Part shown: in pieces, positions 36,225 through 45,765 of the stretch
Numbering within the stretch: position 1 is the first letter of the stretch
Layout: each line of letters starts with the position of its first letter
Origin: Ruminococcus sp.
GTDB taxonomy: Bacteria > Bacillota > Clostridia > Oscillospirales > Acutalibacteraceae
DNA: 64,000 nt
Assembly (NCBI GenBank): GCA_017457955.1
Contig: JAFTGL010000005.1
Span: forward strand, 180,479 to 244,478
Direction of reading: 5' to 3'
The notes under the pieces: generated by a model
What the model was told of the DNA's origin: nothing
The model's input: only the letters and a program-made list of their open reading frames with translations
Database searches by the model: none
Translations under genes and position numbers: made by a program

Positions 36225-37919
36225 ATGACAGAGGAAATCAAAAACACCGTGGATAACAGCGAGGAAATGTCCTCCAACTTTATCCACACCATGATAGAAA
36301 AGGATATCGCCGAGGACGGCGACTACGCGGGGATGAAGGTGCATACGCGCTTTCCTCCCGAGCCGAACGGCTATCTGCACATCGGTCACGCCAAGGCGGT
36401 CTGCATCAACTTCGGCACCGCGCTGAAGTTCGGCGGTATCTGCAACCTGCGTATGGACGACACAAATCCCACGAAAGAGGATGTGGAGTTCGTCGACGCG
36501 ATCAAAGAGGACATCCACTGGCTGGGCTTTGACTGGGAGGACAGGTTCTACTACGCGTCCGAGTACTTCGACAAGATGTATGAGGCGGCGGTCGAGCTGA
36601 TCAAAAAGGGACTCGCCTACATCTGCGAGCTGACGCCCGAGCAAATGCGCGAGTACCGCGGCGATCTCAGCACTCCCGCAAAGTCTCCGTACCGCGACAG
36701 ACCGATCGAGGAAAGTCTTGCACTCTTTGAAAAGATGAAAAACGGCGAGATCGAGGACGGCAAGATGACCCTGCGCGCGAAGATCGACCTTGCGTCGGGC
36801 AACTTCAACATGCGCGACCCGGTCATCTACCGCATGAACCGCCTTCACCATCACCGCACCGGCGACAAGTGGTGCATCTACCCGATGTATGACTTCGCGC
36901 ATCCGATTGAGGACGCGATGGAATGTATCACCCACAGCCTGTGCTCTCTCGAGTTTGAGGATCACCGCCCGCTGTATAACTGGGTGCGCGACAACGTCAC
37001 CCTGCCGAGCAAGCCGCGACAGATCGAGTTTGCGCGTCTTGGTATCAACAACACCGTCATGTCGAAGCGCAAGCTGCGCGCGCTGGTCGAGGGCGGCTAC
37101 GTCAAGGGCTGGGACGATCCGCGTATGCCTACTCTGTGCGGTCTGCGCAGACGCGGCTATACGCCGAAGTCGATCCGCAACTTCTGCGACCGTATCGGCG
37201 TCAGCAAGGTGAATTCTACCGTAGAGTACGAATTCCTTGAGCACTGTCTCAGAGAGGACCTCAACCTCACCGCACAGCGTGTGATGGCGGTGCTCGATCC
37301 GATCAAGCTGGTCATCACCAACTATCCCGAGGGTCAGAGCGAAAGCTTCACCGTCGAGAACAATCCGAACAATGAAGCCGACGGCACACGCGAGGTCACG
37401 TTCAGCCGCGAGTGCTGGATCGAACGCGGCGACTTCATGGAAGAGCCGATCAAGAAGTATCAGCGCCTGTACCCCGGCAACGAGGTACGCTTAAAGAGCG
37501 CGTATATCGTGAAATGCACAGGCTGTAAGAAAGACGAGGACGGCAACGTCGTCGAGGTCTATGCCGAGTATGATCCCGAGACCCGCGGCGGCAACACCCC
37601 CGACGGCAGAAAAGTGCGCGGCACCATCCACTGGGTGGACGCAAGCAATGCGATCGACGCGACCTGCAACCTGTACGACAACCTCTTCACCGTGCCCGAT
37701 CCCGAAGCAGACGGCAGAGACTTCCTCGAGTTCATCAACCCTGAGTCTCTGATCGTCGTAGAAAACTGTAAAGTCGAGAAAGCGCTCGAAAGCTTCGCTT
37801 TCCCTGCGTTCTTCCAGTTCATGCGCACGGGCTACTTCTGTATCGACAAGGACAGCACGAAGGACAAGCTGATCTTCAACCGTTCTGTCAGCCTGAAAGA
37901 CGGTTTCAAAAAGAAGTAA
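36225..37919 (+). CDS. glnS: Glutaminyl-tRNA synthetase
   Basis: The 564-aa class I enzyme charges tRNA-Gln directly. It has [22 protein letters not shown] (about residues 40-61) with [12 protein letters not shown] near 75 and the KMSKS variant VMSKRKL near 282, then the two C-terminal anticodon-binding beta-barrels. [13 protein letters not shown] is diagnostic of GlnRS against GluRS. Most Firmicutes lack GlnRS and use GatCAB; its presence suggests old horizontal transfer, known for some clostridia. ATG 36225 is better spaced from GAGGA than 36219. Confidence 0.95.
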   Translation: MTEEIKNTVDNSEEMSSNFIHTMIEKDIAEDGDYAGMKVHTRFPPEPNGYLHIGHAKAVCINFGTALKFGGICNLRMDDTNPTKEDVEFVDAIKEDIHWLGFDWEDRFYYASEYFDKMYEAAVELIKKGLAYICELTPEQMREYRGDLSTPAKSPYRDRPIEESLALFEKMKNGEIEDGKMTLRAKIDLASGNFNMRDPVIYRMNRLHHHRTGDKWCIYPMYDFAHPIEDAMECITHSLCSLEFEDHRPLYNWVRDNVTLPSKPRQIEFARLGINNTVMSKRKLRALVEGGYVKGWDDPRMPTLCGLRRRGYTPKSIRNFCDRIGVSKVNSTVEYEFLEHCLREDLNLTAQRVMAVLDPIKLVITNYPEGQSESFTVENNPNNEADGTREVTFSRECWIERGDFMEEPIKKYQRLYPGNEVRLKSAYIVKCTGCKKDEDGNVVEVYAEYDPETRGGNTPDGRKVRGTIHWVDASNAIDATCNLYDNLFTVPDPEADGRDFLEFINPESLIVVENCKVEKALESFAFPAFFQFMRTGYFCIDKDSTKDKLIFNRSVSLKDGFKKK

Positions 37920-37962
37920 GCAGTAGTTGTAACACTATTCAAAACTGCAATTATCAAAAGCA

Positions 37963-37998
37963 AAAGCTCCCGAAGCGAAAAAGCTTCGGGAGCAACCT
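37963..37998 (+). terminator. Terminator after glnS
   Basis: GCTCCCGAAGC and GCTTCGGGAGC form a perfect 11-bp stem with a GAAAAA loop, then a T-containing tail. Confidence 0.8.
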
Positions 37999-38078
37999 TT
38001 GTCAATTATCAAAAATTTTCCAAAAAGCTGTAACGTTTCCGTATTTCAGCAATCTAACGGATGAAGGGCGGTGAGAAA

Positions 38079-38567
38079 GTGACCGATTTCAACAAGCTGT
38101 ATGAAAACAATTATCGCTTCATTCTGCGGTATCTGACGAAGCTGTGCGCCGACGGATCACTTGCAGAAGAGCTGACGCAGGACACCTTTTTCAAGGCATA
38201 TATCAACTTAAGTCAGCTGCGCGATGAAAGCAAGGCGGCGACGTGGCTGTGCTCGATCGCGAAAAACGCTTACTACGCGTGGTACCGCGAGCAGAAGCGT
38301 ACCCTGCCGCTGGAAGATAACGCGGCGGTGAGTGAAGCCGATTTAGCAGAGCCGCTGATCGACCGCGAGCTGAGCAAAGCGCTGATGAAAAAACTGCATG
38401 CGCTCGACGAGCCGTACAAGGAAGTGTTTATGCTGTCGGTGTTTGCGGAAATGCCGCTGAAAGAGATCAGCGAGCTGTTCGGCAAAAGCGAAAGCTGGGC
38501 GAGGGTCACCTTCTACCGTGCCAAGAAAAAACTATCGGAAAGGTTGAATGAAAATGATGAAATGTGA
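38079..38567 (+). CDS. RNA polymerase sigma factor, ECF type
   Basis: The 162-aa protein has sigma-70 region 2 (NNYRFILRYLTKLCADGSLAEELTQDTFFKAYINL, near 11-45) and region 4 (PYKEVFMLSVFAEMPLKEISELFGKSESWARVTFYRAKKKL, near 115-155). I use GTG 38079, which follows GGGCGGTGAG; the ATG at 38061 has no site but cannot be excluded. It overlaps its likely anti-sigma gene. The stimulus is unknown, though envelope stress is typical. TGTAAC upstream at about 38029 may be an autoregulated -35. Confidence 0.9.
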   Translation: MTDFNKLYENNYRFILRYLTKLCADGSLAEELTQDTFFKAYINLSQLRDESKAATWLCSIAKNAYYAWYREQKRTLPLEDNAAVSEADLAEPLIDRELSKALMKKLHALDEPYKEVFMLSVFAEMPLKEISELFGKSESWARVTFYRAKKKLSERLNENDEM

Positions 38568-39156
38568 AGTTGTACAGGATCTCTTGGCGTTATACGCGGA
38601 CGATTGCTGCTCTGAGGAAAGCAAAAGGGTCGTGGAAGAACATCTGCGCTCCTGCCCCGAATGCCGCAAAGTATTGGAAGAAATGAAAGCCCCTGTTATC
38701 AGGGCGACCGAAACCGCTCCCCTGCCCGCGCTAAAACGCGTCGATCAGTGGAAGGCGTCTGTCATACAGTCGGTCACGATGTTCCTGTCGTTCATCGCGC
38801 TGGTCGCGGGAGTGAGCCTTGAAGCATACACGCCGTCGGGCGCGACTAACGGCGCGTGGGCGCTGTCGGTCATCATCCCCGTGACCGCACTGCTGCTGTC
38901 GCAGGTGAACTGGTACTTTGTGCGCCTGTACAAAAGCAGGAGTGTTTTTTCCTCCTGTTCCATGCTGCTGACGCTTCTGCTCAGCCTGTGCGGTTATGTC
39001 TGGGCTTGGCTGCACTACGGACTGAACGCGGTTCTTTCCGCAGGAAGCTCTCCCCTGCTCGTGCACTTCGGTATCGGCGTCGGACTGACGCTCGTATTCT
39101 GTGCGCTGAGCAAGCTGCTGTCGGGCGGCTATGCAAAGCAGCTTGGAAAAGAGTAA
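38548..39156 (+). CDS. Membrane anti-sigma factor with zinc-finger domain
   Basis: The 202-aa protein has an N-terminal anti-sigma zinc finger (LLALYADDCCSEESKRVVEEHLRSCPECRK, HxxxCxxC near residues 33-40), followed by about four membrane segments (roughly 72-92, 102-122, 138-158, 170-190). It overlaps the sigma gene by 20 bases, the usual arrangement for an ECF sigma and its anti-sigma, which releases sigma upon a membrane signal. ATG 38554 is an alternative start. Confidence 0.88.
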   Translation: MKMMKCEVVQDLLALYADDCCSEESKRVVEEHLRSCPECRKVLEEMKAPVIRATETAPLPALKRVDQWKASVIQSVTMFLSFIALVAGVSLEAYTPSGATNGAWALSVIIPVTALLLSQVNWYFVRLYKSRSVFSSCSMLLTLLLSLCGYVWAWLHYGLNAVLSAGSSPLLVHFGIGVGLTLVFCALSKLLSGGYAKQLGKE

Positions 39157-39204
39157 GAACATAAAAGGACGATCGCCGTCCTCATACTTCGTACAAACTA
39201 GAAA

Positions 39205-39240
39205 CAGCTCCCGAAGAATGACACTTCGGGAGCTTGATTT
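39205..39240. terminator. Terminator between anti-sigma and PBP genes
   Basis: AGCTCCCGAAG and CTTCGGGAGCT pair around AATGACA, with T-rich sequence following. The same stem GCTCCCGAAG occurs in the terminator at 37963. Confidence 0.75.
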
Positions 39241-39252
39241 ATGTTCGGATAT

Positions 39253-40638
39253 TCAGTTCACCAGTTCGCTGATCGCCGCTTCGACGACGGGGCTTGCCGC
39301 GTCGATACCGTAGCCGCCCTCGACGACGACCGCGGCGAAGGCGTAGGGATGGGACGGGTCGTCGATGAAGCCGACGAACCACGCGGTAGCCTCTTTATCC
39401 TCGCCGACCTCGGCAGTACCGGTCTTTGCACAGAAACTCAGACCCGCGAGGTCTACCCCGCGCCATGCGTATCCCTCAGCCGCGCCGCGCATCAGTTCCT
39501 TGACCTTTGACGCGGTGTCGGGAGACATCATCTCGATATCACTGCTCTTGTTGACGGAGATATTCAGCTTGTCGAGCAGACCGCCGTCGTCCGTCAGGAT
39601 ATACGGCGAGGTCGCGGTGCCGCCGTTCGCGACAGCAGAGCAGATCATCGCCATGAGCATCGGGTTTGCTAAATCCTCGTACTGACCGATACCCGACCAC
39701 GCGAGGTAGTTTTCGCCCGCGCCTGTCGCGTCGTAGTGACTGGTCGCCACGGGGATATCGCTCATCTTGAAATCGGAGCCGTTGAAGCCGAGTTTTTCGG
39801 CAGTCTCTTTCATCTTCGCTTCGCCGACCTGCAGGGCGATCTGACCGAAAGCGCAGTTGCAGGAGTTGGCAAAGGCTTCGGAAAAGCTCTGGGTGCCGTG
39901 GGCGTACTCGCAGGTGATCGGGTTGCCCTCGACGTCGAGAGAGCCGTAGCAGGTAAAGCTCTGATCGTAGATATCGGGAATATTGTCGATCGCCGCCGCG
40001 GCGGTGATGATCTTGAAAACGGAGCCGGGGGTGAAGGTGGAGGACACGACGTTGTCGAGATAAACGCCGTCGTACTCGCTCTCGTTATCCTCGGTGATGG
40101 TCGGCGGGTCGGCAGGGTCGTAGCTCGGAGCACTGATATCGCACAGCACCTCGCCCGTCCGGTAATTGTACACGACGCAGGCGCCCTTGTGACCGTTCAT
40201 CGCGCTGTACGCCGCGCGGCATACATCGGCGTCCGCGGTGAGAGTCAGGTCGCTGTTGGCAGTACCGTTCAGGGACTCGGGCAGTCCGACGCCCAAGGCA
40301 AAGTTGTAGCCAGAGAGATTGGTGCGGTAACGGCTCTGGATGGCGGTCGAGATATTCATACCCTCGTCGCCGACTACGTGGAGCAGAGCTTCGCGGGTGG
40401 TCTCATCATCGGCGTAGTAACGCTCGTCGTTCTCGCTGTAGGCGAGGGTCAGTGCGTTGCGGTCATAGATCTTGCCCGCTTTGCCTAAGCCGTTGGCGGA
40501 AGCCATATGACCGTTGAAGGGTTGCTGTACCCAGTCGCCGCTGTAGAGCACGACGCGCACACCTAAGAAAACCGTACCCGCTAAAAAGGCAAAGGTGACG
40601 ATCCACAAGATCAGGGATCGGGTCATGATCCGTTTCAT
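39253..40638 (-). CDS. Penicillin-binding protein, transpeptidase domain
   Basis: The 461-aa protein has one N-terminal membrane segment (about 9-30) and an extracellular transpeptidase. The catalytic SxxK is in FTPGSVFKII (near 205), SxN in FANSCNCAFGQ (near 258) and KTG in FCAKTGTAEVG (near 408). It lacks a large N-terminal PASTA or dimerisation domain, like the PbpA/SpoVD-related short class B enzymes found beside FtsW/RodA genes. It crosslinks peptidoglycan made by the adjacent SEDS polymerase. Its start overlaps the upstream stop by four bases. Confidence 0.93.
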   Translation of the reverse strand: MKRIMTRSLILWIVTFAFLAGTVFLGVRVVLYSGDWVQQPFNGHMASANGLGKAGKIYDRNALTLAYSENDERYYADDETTREALLHVVGDEGMNISTAIQSRYRTNLSGYNFALGVGLPESLNGTANSDLTLTADADVCRAAYSAMNGHKGACVVYNYRTGEVLCDISAPSYDPADPPTITEDNESEYDGVYLDNVVSSTFTPGSVFKIITAAAAIDNIPDIYDQSFTCYGSLDVEGNPITCEYAHGTQSFSEAFANSCNCAFGQIALQVGEAKMKETAEKLGFNGSDFKMSDIPVATSHYDATGAGENYLAWSGIGQYEDLANPMLMAMICSAVANGGTATSPYILTDDGGLLDKLNISVNKSSDIEMMSPDTASKVKELMRGAAEGYAWRGVDLAGLSFCAKTGTAEVGEDKEATAWFVGFIDDPSHPYAFAAVVVEGGYGIDAASPVVEAAISELVN

Positions 40639-42353
40639 ACGGCGACCTCCTTTCGCTGCGGGAGCGCGTTTGCAGGAGCACGGCGCTTTGCGGCATAGGT
40701 ACGCTCGTCAGCCGCCTTGATGAACGCCAAAAGTCCCCAGCAGGAAATCATCGAAGAACCGCCTGCCGACAGGAACGGCAGGGTGACGCCCGTCAGCGGC
40801 AAGATGTCGGTGATACCGAAGATGTTCAGCGCCGCCTGAATCACCATCAGACCTGCCGCACAGCACGCGGAGATCGCGTAAAACGAGGAGCGGGAACGGG
40901 TGGTGATCGCGCGGGAATAGAACGCCAGCGCGATGATCGCCGCCGCAAGCGTGAACGCGACGATCACGCCCATCTCTTCGGCAACAAGACCGAACACAAG
41001 ATCGGATTCGGACGCGAATACATATTTCAGATAACCGTTGCCGACGCCGACGCCGATCAGACCGCCGGACGCCATGTAGGTCATCACACGCACCTGCTGG
41101 TAGCCGCCGCTGTCCTGCGTATGCTCCCAGACATGTCCCCACGCCGAGAAGCGCTCGGCGACATAGGGCTTGATGCTCAGGACGATGAACACCGCGAACG
41201 CCGCCGCGGCAAGGGCGAGGATGACGGTCTTGAAATCGCCGGAACGCATGAACGCGATCAAAAGGAAGGTGGCGAAGAAGATCAGCGCGGTGCCAAAGTC
41301 GCCCATCAGCGCCAGCGCGCCGACGCAGATCGCGGAAAAGGCGATGAATTCAAAGAAATTTCGTTTTGTCTGCAATTTATCGAGAGCGGACGCGCCGACA
41401 AAGATGAACGCGACCTTGACGAACTCCGAGGGCTGAACGCTGATGCCGCCGATATTGATCCAGTTGGCAGCGCCGTTGGTGACCTTACCGAACACCAGAT
41501 TGACCGCCAAAAGTCCGACGGAGGCGATCATGATCCAGAGCCGCCACTTGTTGACCCTGTCGGGGTCCTCGATCAGCTTGACGATCACCGCGAAAAGGAT
41601 CATGCCGATGGTCATGGCGACCAGCTGGACGATGGCGGAACGCAAAACCTGCCGTACTAATAGCATGATACCCATGCCCGACATAAAGCAGGCGAGCGCC
41701 TCGAGCTCGAAATTGACGCGGTTGAGGGCGTAGGACGAAATGCAGAAGAACGTCCACATCACGATCTCCATCGCGCCGCAGATATACAGCGGAGAAAGAT
41801 CCTGAATCTCATTGGAGAAGCACGCTTCCACCGCCATGAAGATGTGGAAGAACGTAATCAGGATCATCAGCTTATAGGGCTTTAAGGCGCCTTTATCGGA
41901 CGCCTTCGAGAAGAACCATGAGGGGCGCAGGCGCTCCTGATACTCTTCGCCGCGCTTTAAGACAAGGGTCGTGTGACCGATGGTGATCTCGTCGTCGAGG
42001 ATCACCTTAGTCCTGCCCTCGGTGCGTTCACCGTTGACGTAGGTGCCGAACTTGGAGCCGATATCGGAAATGAACCAGCCCTCCTTGCGGCGCAGGAACA
42101 CGCAGTGATCGCGCGATACGCTGACGTCGGACACACGGATATCGGAACCCTTGGAACGACCGATAGAGTTCTCCCAGAACAGAACGGGGATCTGCTGACC
42201 CGTCTCAAGGATCTCGAGGGTAACGAGGGGCTTTTCGGGACGTCTGTGACGGCGCGCGGACGCAAAGCACTGGTACACGATGACCAGCGCGTAGATCGGC
42301 AATAATGCGCGCAGGGCGATCGTCGCGATGTCCAGAATCATTTGCAGATTCAA
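40635..42353 (-). CDS. FtsW/RodA/SpoVE (SEDS) protein with N-terminal FHA domain
   Basis: The 572-aa protein starts with a membrane segment, then a cytoplasmic FHA phosphothreonine-binding domain (about 60-135). The FHA part has SIGRSKGSDIRVSDVSVSRDHC and GTYVNGERT. A SEDS glycosyltransferase with about ten membrane segments follows; it has GVGVGNGYLKYVFASESDLVFGLVAEEMG, the conserved acidic loop, and PLTGVTLPFLSAGGSSMISCW near the end. It polymerises lipid II. The FHA fusion implies control by a Ser/Thr kinase. I choose TTG 42353, eight bases after GGAGG; ATG 42368 overlaps that site and ATG 42341 is far from it. Confidence 0.9.
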   Translation of the reverse strand: MNLQMILDIATIALRALLPIYALVIVYQCFASARRHRRPEKPLVTLEILETGQQIPVLFWENSIGRSKGSDIRVSDVSVSRDHCVFLRRKEGWFISDIGSKFGTYVNGERTEGRTKVILDDEITIGHTTLVLKRGEEYQERLRPSWFFSKASDKGALKPYKLMILITFFHIFMAVEACFSNEIQDLSPLYICGAMEIVMWTFFCISSYALNRVNFELEALACFMSGMGIMLLVRQVLRSAIVQLVAMTIGMILFAVIVKLIEDPDRVNKWRLWIMIASVGLLAVNLVFGKVTNGAANWINIGGISVQPSEFVKVAFIFVGASALDKLQTKRNFFEFIAFSAICVGALALMGDFGTALIFFATFLLIAFMRSGDFKTVILALAAAAFAVFIVLSIKPYVAERFSAWGHVWEHTQDSGGYQQVRVMTYMASGGLIGVGVGNGYLKYVFASESDLVFGLVAEEMGVIVAFTLAAAIIALAFYSRAITTRSRSSFYAISACCAAGLMVIQAALNIFGITDILPLTGVTLPFLSAGGSSMISCWGLLAFIKAADERTYAAKRRAPANALPQRKEVAV

Positions 42354-42446
42354 ACGCCTCACCTCCATAAAAGATATATAGAATAATTCTACTATAGATA
42401 CCGGTAAAAGTCAAATGAAGGAAATGTGAATAATCACTCTTATTTC

Positions 42447-42484
42447 ACAAAAAAAGAGACCGTCATGCTGACAGTCTCTTCAAA
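42447..42484 (-). terminator. Terminator of the L,D-transpeptidase gene
   Basis: Minus-strand AGAGACTGTCA / TGACGGTCTCT stem with a GCA loop, followed by TTTTTTT. Confidence 0.88.
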
Positions 42485-42493
42485 AAATTTTTC

Positions 42494-43981
42494 TTAATAG
42501 ATGATGACCGGCGTACCGGTGGGAATGTTGTCGTAGATCGTCGACATCGCGCCGTAAGGGGTGTTGACACAGCCGTGGGAGCCGTTGCCCTTGAAGATCG
42601 GGTTGCCGTAAGAGGAACGCCAGCTTGCGTCATGGATACCGTAGGAGCTTCCGATGAAAGCCATCCAGTAATTGACGAAAGAGCTGTATCCGTCGCCGCT
42701 TAAGTAGATATTGCGGGATTTGTTGTTGATGCGATGGTAGCCCTTGGGGGTATCCATGCTGCCCTCGTTGCCAGTAACGACGTCGGTGGAAGCGATCTGC
42801 TTGCCGTTCTTATAGACCCACATGTGCTGCTGGTCGATGCTGATCTCGACATAGGTACTGCCGACATAATCGCCGTAGGCTCTGTCGGTCACCTTCGCGC
42901 TCTTTTTGTTGCTGGTGCCTTCGATATAGGTGCTGCCGCTCTTGTAGATCGGCTTGATGCGGAAGTAGTAGGTCTTGCCGACGGTCAGCTTGGTGGTGTT
43001 GAAGTAGAGTCTGGGAGTCGTGTAAAGCTTGGTGAAAGAAGAGTTGTTCGAACTGGTGGAATAATAGATCTCGTAATGAGTCGCGTAGGGATTCGCTCTC
43101 CAGGTGAGGTTCACGCGGCTGCAGCGGGAGGTGATGGAATAATCCGGTCCGCAGAGTCCCGCGATAAAGGTGATACTGCCTGCCTCGGAGCTGTAAGAGG
43201 TATTGTAGAGGTCGCGGTAGCTCTTGACGCGGTACTTATATGTACGGCCCTGCCTGACGGACGTATCGGAGAAAGAGGTATTGCTGTTGCCCTTGATGGT
43301 CTTGTACAGCACCTCTTTGCCGCCCGACTCGGTGCGGTAGATACGGTATCCGGTCGCTCGGGTGTTGCGGTCCCATTCCATCTCGAGGACGTTGGAGGAA
43401 CGCCACTTGGTAAGTCCGGTGACCTTGCCGGGCTGGGTAGCAGTCTTTTTCAGCGTCTTTTCACCCTCGATGATCTTGCCGTTGTAGTTGATGTATGCGC
43501 TGACCATGAAGTGGTACTGGGTACCCTGCCGCAGGGGCTTGACGTTGCAGGAAGTGGTTTTGACTGTGGCGAACTTTGAGAAGTTCTTATGGTCGTCGGC
43601 GTTCAGATAGTAGACGTAATAGCCGTCTGCGCCCTCTACCGGATCCCAGCTGAGATAACAGCTGTCGCTCTCGAAGCTGTCGCGATCCAGATTCTTTACC
43701 TTGCCGACGGTCGGCTCGGGAGCCTCGGTAGGCGGCTCGGTGGCAGGTTCTGTCGGAACCTCGGCTTCGGTAACCGGTTCGGGCTCAACGCCTGTATCCG
43801 CAATTGCGCCGTCCAAAGCTGGCTGTTCGATCGGCTCTTCGACATCTTCCGCCGCGACTGTCTCCTCGATATCATCGGCGATCTCTGTCTCAGCCGCGGA
43901 TACGCTGACCGCGGTGAATACGGAAACCGCGATAACCAGAGCCATCAGCAAAGCGAGAAGCTTTTTGGTTTCTTGTTTCAT
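42494..43981 (-). CDS. Secreted L,D-transpeptidase (YkuD) with fibronectin type III repeats
   Basis: The 495-aa protein has a signal peptide (about 1-29) and an acidic Glu/Pro-rich linker (30-92, with TEPATEPPTEAPEPT). About three fibronectin type III domains follow (roughly 93-180, 181-275, 276-370), and a C-terminal YkuD domain (about 375-495). The YkuD catalytic motif is SHGCVN near 474, with the partner His in YGIHDASW near 448. It would form 3-3 peptidoglycan crosslinks or anchor proteins, and the Fn3 part may bind wall or polysaccharide. It is monocistronic. Confidence 0.92.
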   Translation of the reverse strand: MKQETKKLLALLMALVIAVSVFTAVSVSAAETEIADDIEETVAAEDVEEPIEQPALDGAIADTGVEPEPVTEAEVPTEPATEPPTEAPEPTVGKVKNLDRDSFESDSCYLSWDPVEGADGYYVYYLNADDHKNFSKFATVKTTSCNVKPLRQGTQYHFMVSAYINYNGKIIEGEKTLKKTATQPGKVTGLTKWRSSNVLEMEWDRNTRATGYRIYRTESGGKEVLYKTIKGNSNTSFSDTSVRQGRTYKYRVKSYRDLYNTSYSSEAGSITFIAGLCGPDYSITSRCSRVNLTWRANPYATHYEIYYSTSSNNSSFTKLYTTPRLYFNTTKLTVGKTYYFRIKPIYKSGSTYIEGTSNKKSAKVTDRAYGDYVGSTYVEISIDQQHMWVYKNGKQIASTDVVTGNEGSMDTPKGYHRINNKSRNIYLSGDGYSSFVNYWMAFIGSSYGIHDASWRSSYGNPIFKGNGSHGCVNTPYGAMSTIYDNIPTGTPVIIY

Positions 43982-44098
43982 GTAGTTTTCCCTCCGTCAT
44001 ATATTTTGTGACAATTTTTGAATATTCTTCCCAAATATACCATATATACTATCACACCGATAGGAAAAGCGCAAGGGCTTTCGGGCTTTTTTATCGTT

Positions 44099-45343
44099 TT
44101 ATTCTATGACAAATTCTTTGACATGCGCATACTGTATCTCGTCCACGGTGACCTCCATTTTCAGCCCCTCGGCAGTGTATTCCTCCTCGTGGATCACGGC
44201 GGACTCACGGAGCTTTGCGGAGATACCGACCTTGTCGAACGGCAGAAGCAGCCATACGCGCATGAGCTTCTTGGGCAGATTGTCCTCGATCGCTTTGAGC
44301 AAATTGTCGATACCCGTCGCGTACTTCGCGCTGATATGCACCGCGCCGGAGATACCGGTCATATTGTCAGAGATCAGATCGCACTTGTTGAGGACGGGGA
44401 TGATCGGCTTGTCAAGGCTCGACAGGGACGCGAGCAGATCGCGGGTGACCTCAAGGTGCAGACGGCTTTCCTCGGCGCTCGCGTCACAGACGTTGAGGAT
44501 GATATCCGCCTGAGCCGCTTCTTCAAGGGTGGATTTGAAGGCTTCCACCAGATGATGCGGCAGTCGGCGCACCAGCCCGACGGTGTCGATCAGCATGACC
44601 GACACGCCGCAGGGCAGCTTCAAGGCGCGGGAGGTAGGGTCGAGGGTGGCAAAGAGCTTGTCCTCGCTGAGTACGCCCGCGTCGGTGAGGGTGTTCATCA
44701 GGGTGGACTTGCCCGCATTGGTGTAGCCGACGATAGCGACGGTGATCACGCCGTCCTTGTCACGGCGCGCGCGCAGCTGTTTACGGTGATCCTCTACGTC
44801 TCTGAGCTGGGCTTTGAGGGTCTCCATCCTGCGCTTGATGTGACGGCGGTCGGTCTCGAGCTTGGTCTCGCCGGGTCCGCGCGTGCCGATACCGCCGCCG
44901 AGGCGCGACATCTCGACGCCCTTGCCCGTCAGGCGGGGCATCATGTATTTCAGCTGGGCAAGCTCCACCTGCAATTTGCCCTCGCGGGATTTCGCGCGCA
45001 GGGCGAAGATGTCAAGGATCAGCATGGTTCGGTCGATGACGCGCACGTCGGTCTCCGCCTCGATGTTGCGGATCTGGACGGGAGACAGCTCGAGGTCGAA
45101 GATAATCAGGTCGATCTCCTCGGCTTCGCAGTAATCCCTGATCTCTTCGAGCTTGCCCGAACCGACGCAGGTCGCCGTTTCCACATGCTGTAATTTCTGG
45201 GATATGGACGCGACGGGAACCGCCCCCGCGCTTTCGGTCAGCTCAAAGAGCTCCGCTAAAGACGCTTCGGCGTCATATTCTCCCGTATCGACTTCTACCA
45301 GAAGCGCTCTGGTAGGCTTTGTCTCTGTTACTGTTAATTCCAT
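44099..45343 (-). CDS. hflX: GTPase HflX
   Basis: The 414-aa ribosome-associated GTPase rescues or splits stalled ribosomes. The N-terminal HflX domain with VIDRTMLILDIFALRAKSREGKLQVELAQL is followed by a glycine-rich LTGKG...RLGGGIGTRGPGETKLE loop. The G domain has G1 GYTNAGKST near 205, G3 DTVGLV near 252 and G4 NKCD near 317. I use ATG 45343 after GGAG, not the in-frame ATG ten codons earlier. It stands alone. Confidence 0.95.
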   Translation of the reverse strand: MELTVTETKPTRALLVEVDTGEYDAEASLAELFELTESAGAVPVASISQKLQHVETATCVGSGKLEEIRDYCEAEEIDLIIFDLELSPVQIRNIEAETDVRVIDRTMLILDIFALRAKSREGKLQVELAQLKYMMPRLTGKGVEMSRLGGGIGTRGPGETKLETDRRHIKRRMETLKAQLRDVEDHRKQLRARRDKDGVITVAIVGYTNAGKSTLMNTLTDAGVLSEDKLFATLDPTSRALKLPCGVSVMLIDTVGLVRRLPHHLVEAFKSTLEEAAQADIILNVCDASAEESRLHLEVTRDLLASLSSLDKPIIPVLNKCDLISDNMTGISGAVHISAKYATGIDNLLKAIEDNLPKKLMRVWLLLPFDKVGISAKLRESAVIHEEEYTAEGLKMEVTVDEIQYAHVKEFVIE

Positions 45344-45439
45344 AAATAATCTCCGAAATGTAGAAAAAATCAAAAAACTATGCTATAGTAAGTATTATAT
45401 TCGAGTTTTCCATATATTTCAAGATTAGATTCATCAAGA

Positions 45440-45757
45440 TTAAATCAACATATAGATCAGCGCGACGAGCAGATTCATGTCCGCACCGTCCTTCATCAAA
45501 AGGACTAACAGCAGCAGGATCAGGCTCTGGTCTTTATCCTGCATGAGCAGCTCCAACATCCCGCGGGGCTTTTCTTCGGGCATCTGCGGGGATTCGGGCT
45601 TCGGCTCGGGCGGTTTCTCGGGAGGCTTCGGCGGTTTTTCGGGTTCTGGGGGACGCTTGGACGGGGAGGTCCGCTGATCCTGTCGGCGGCTGTCAAACGA
45701 AGAATACATTCGTCTGACCCTGTCCATCGCCTCCTGCTCTAAGGAATTTGACGGCAT
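45440..45757 (-). CDS. Hypothetical proline-rich protein with hydrophobic C-terminus (105 aa)
   Basis: It has a basic N-terminal helix (about 1-35, SLEQEAMDRVRRMYSSFDSRRQD), a Pro/Glu/Lys-rich middle (36-65, repeats of PPKPPEKPPEPKPE) and a leucine-rich C-terminus (about 77-105) with one or two membrane-like helices. I recognise no named family. It is the third gene of a tight three-gene unit, eight bases behind the second, and the proline-rich linker and small size resemble scaffold or spore-associated proteins. No function is claimed. Confidence 0.7.
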   Translation of the reverse strand: MPSNSLEQEAMDRVRRMYSSFDSRRQDQRTSPSKRPPEPEKPPKPPEKPPEPKPESPQMPEEKPRGMLELLMQDKDQSLILLLLVLLMKDGADMNLLVALIYMLI

Positions 45758-45765
45758 CGTTTCAC

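Noticed and set aside
35988-37244. 418-aa minus-strand open frame
   Set aside because: It is antisense to the end of gltX and to glnS, both certain genes; the translation is low-complexity and lacks motifs.
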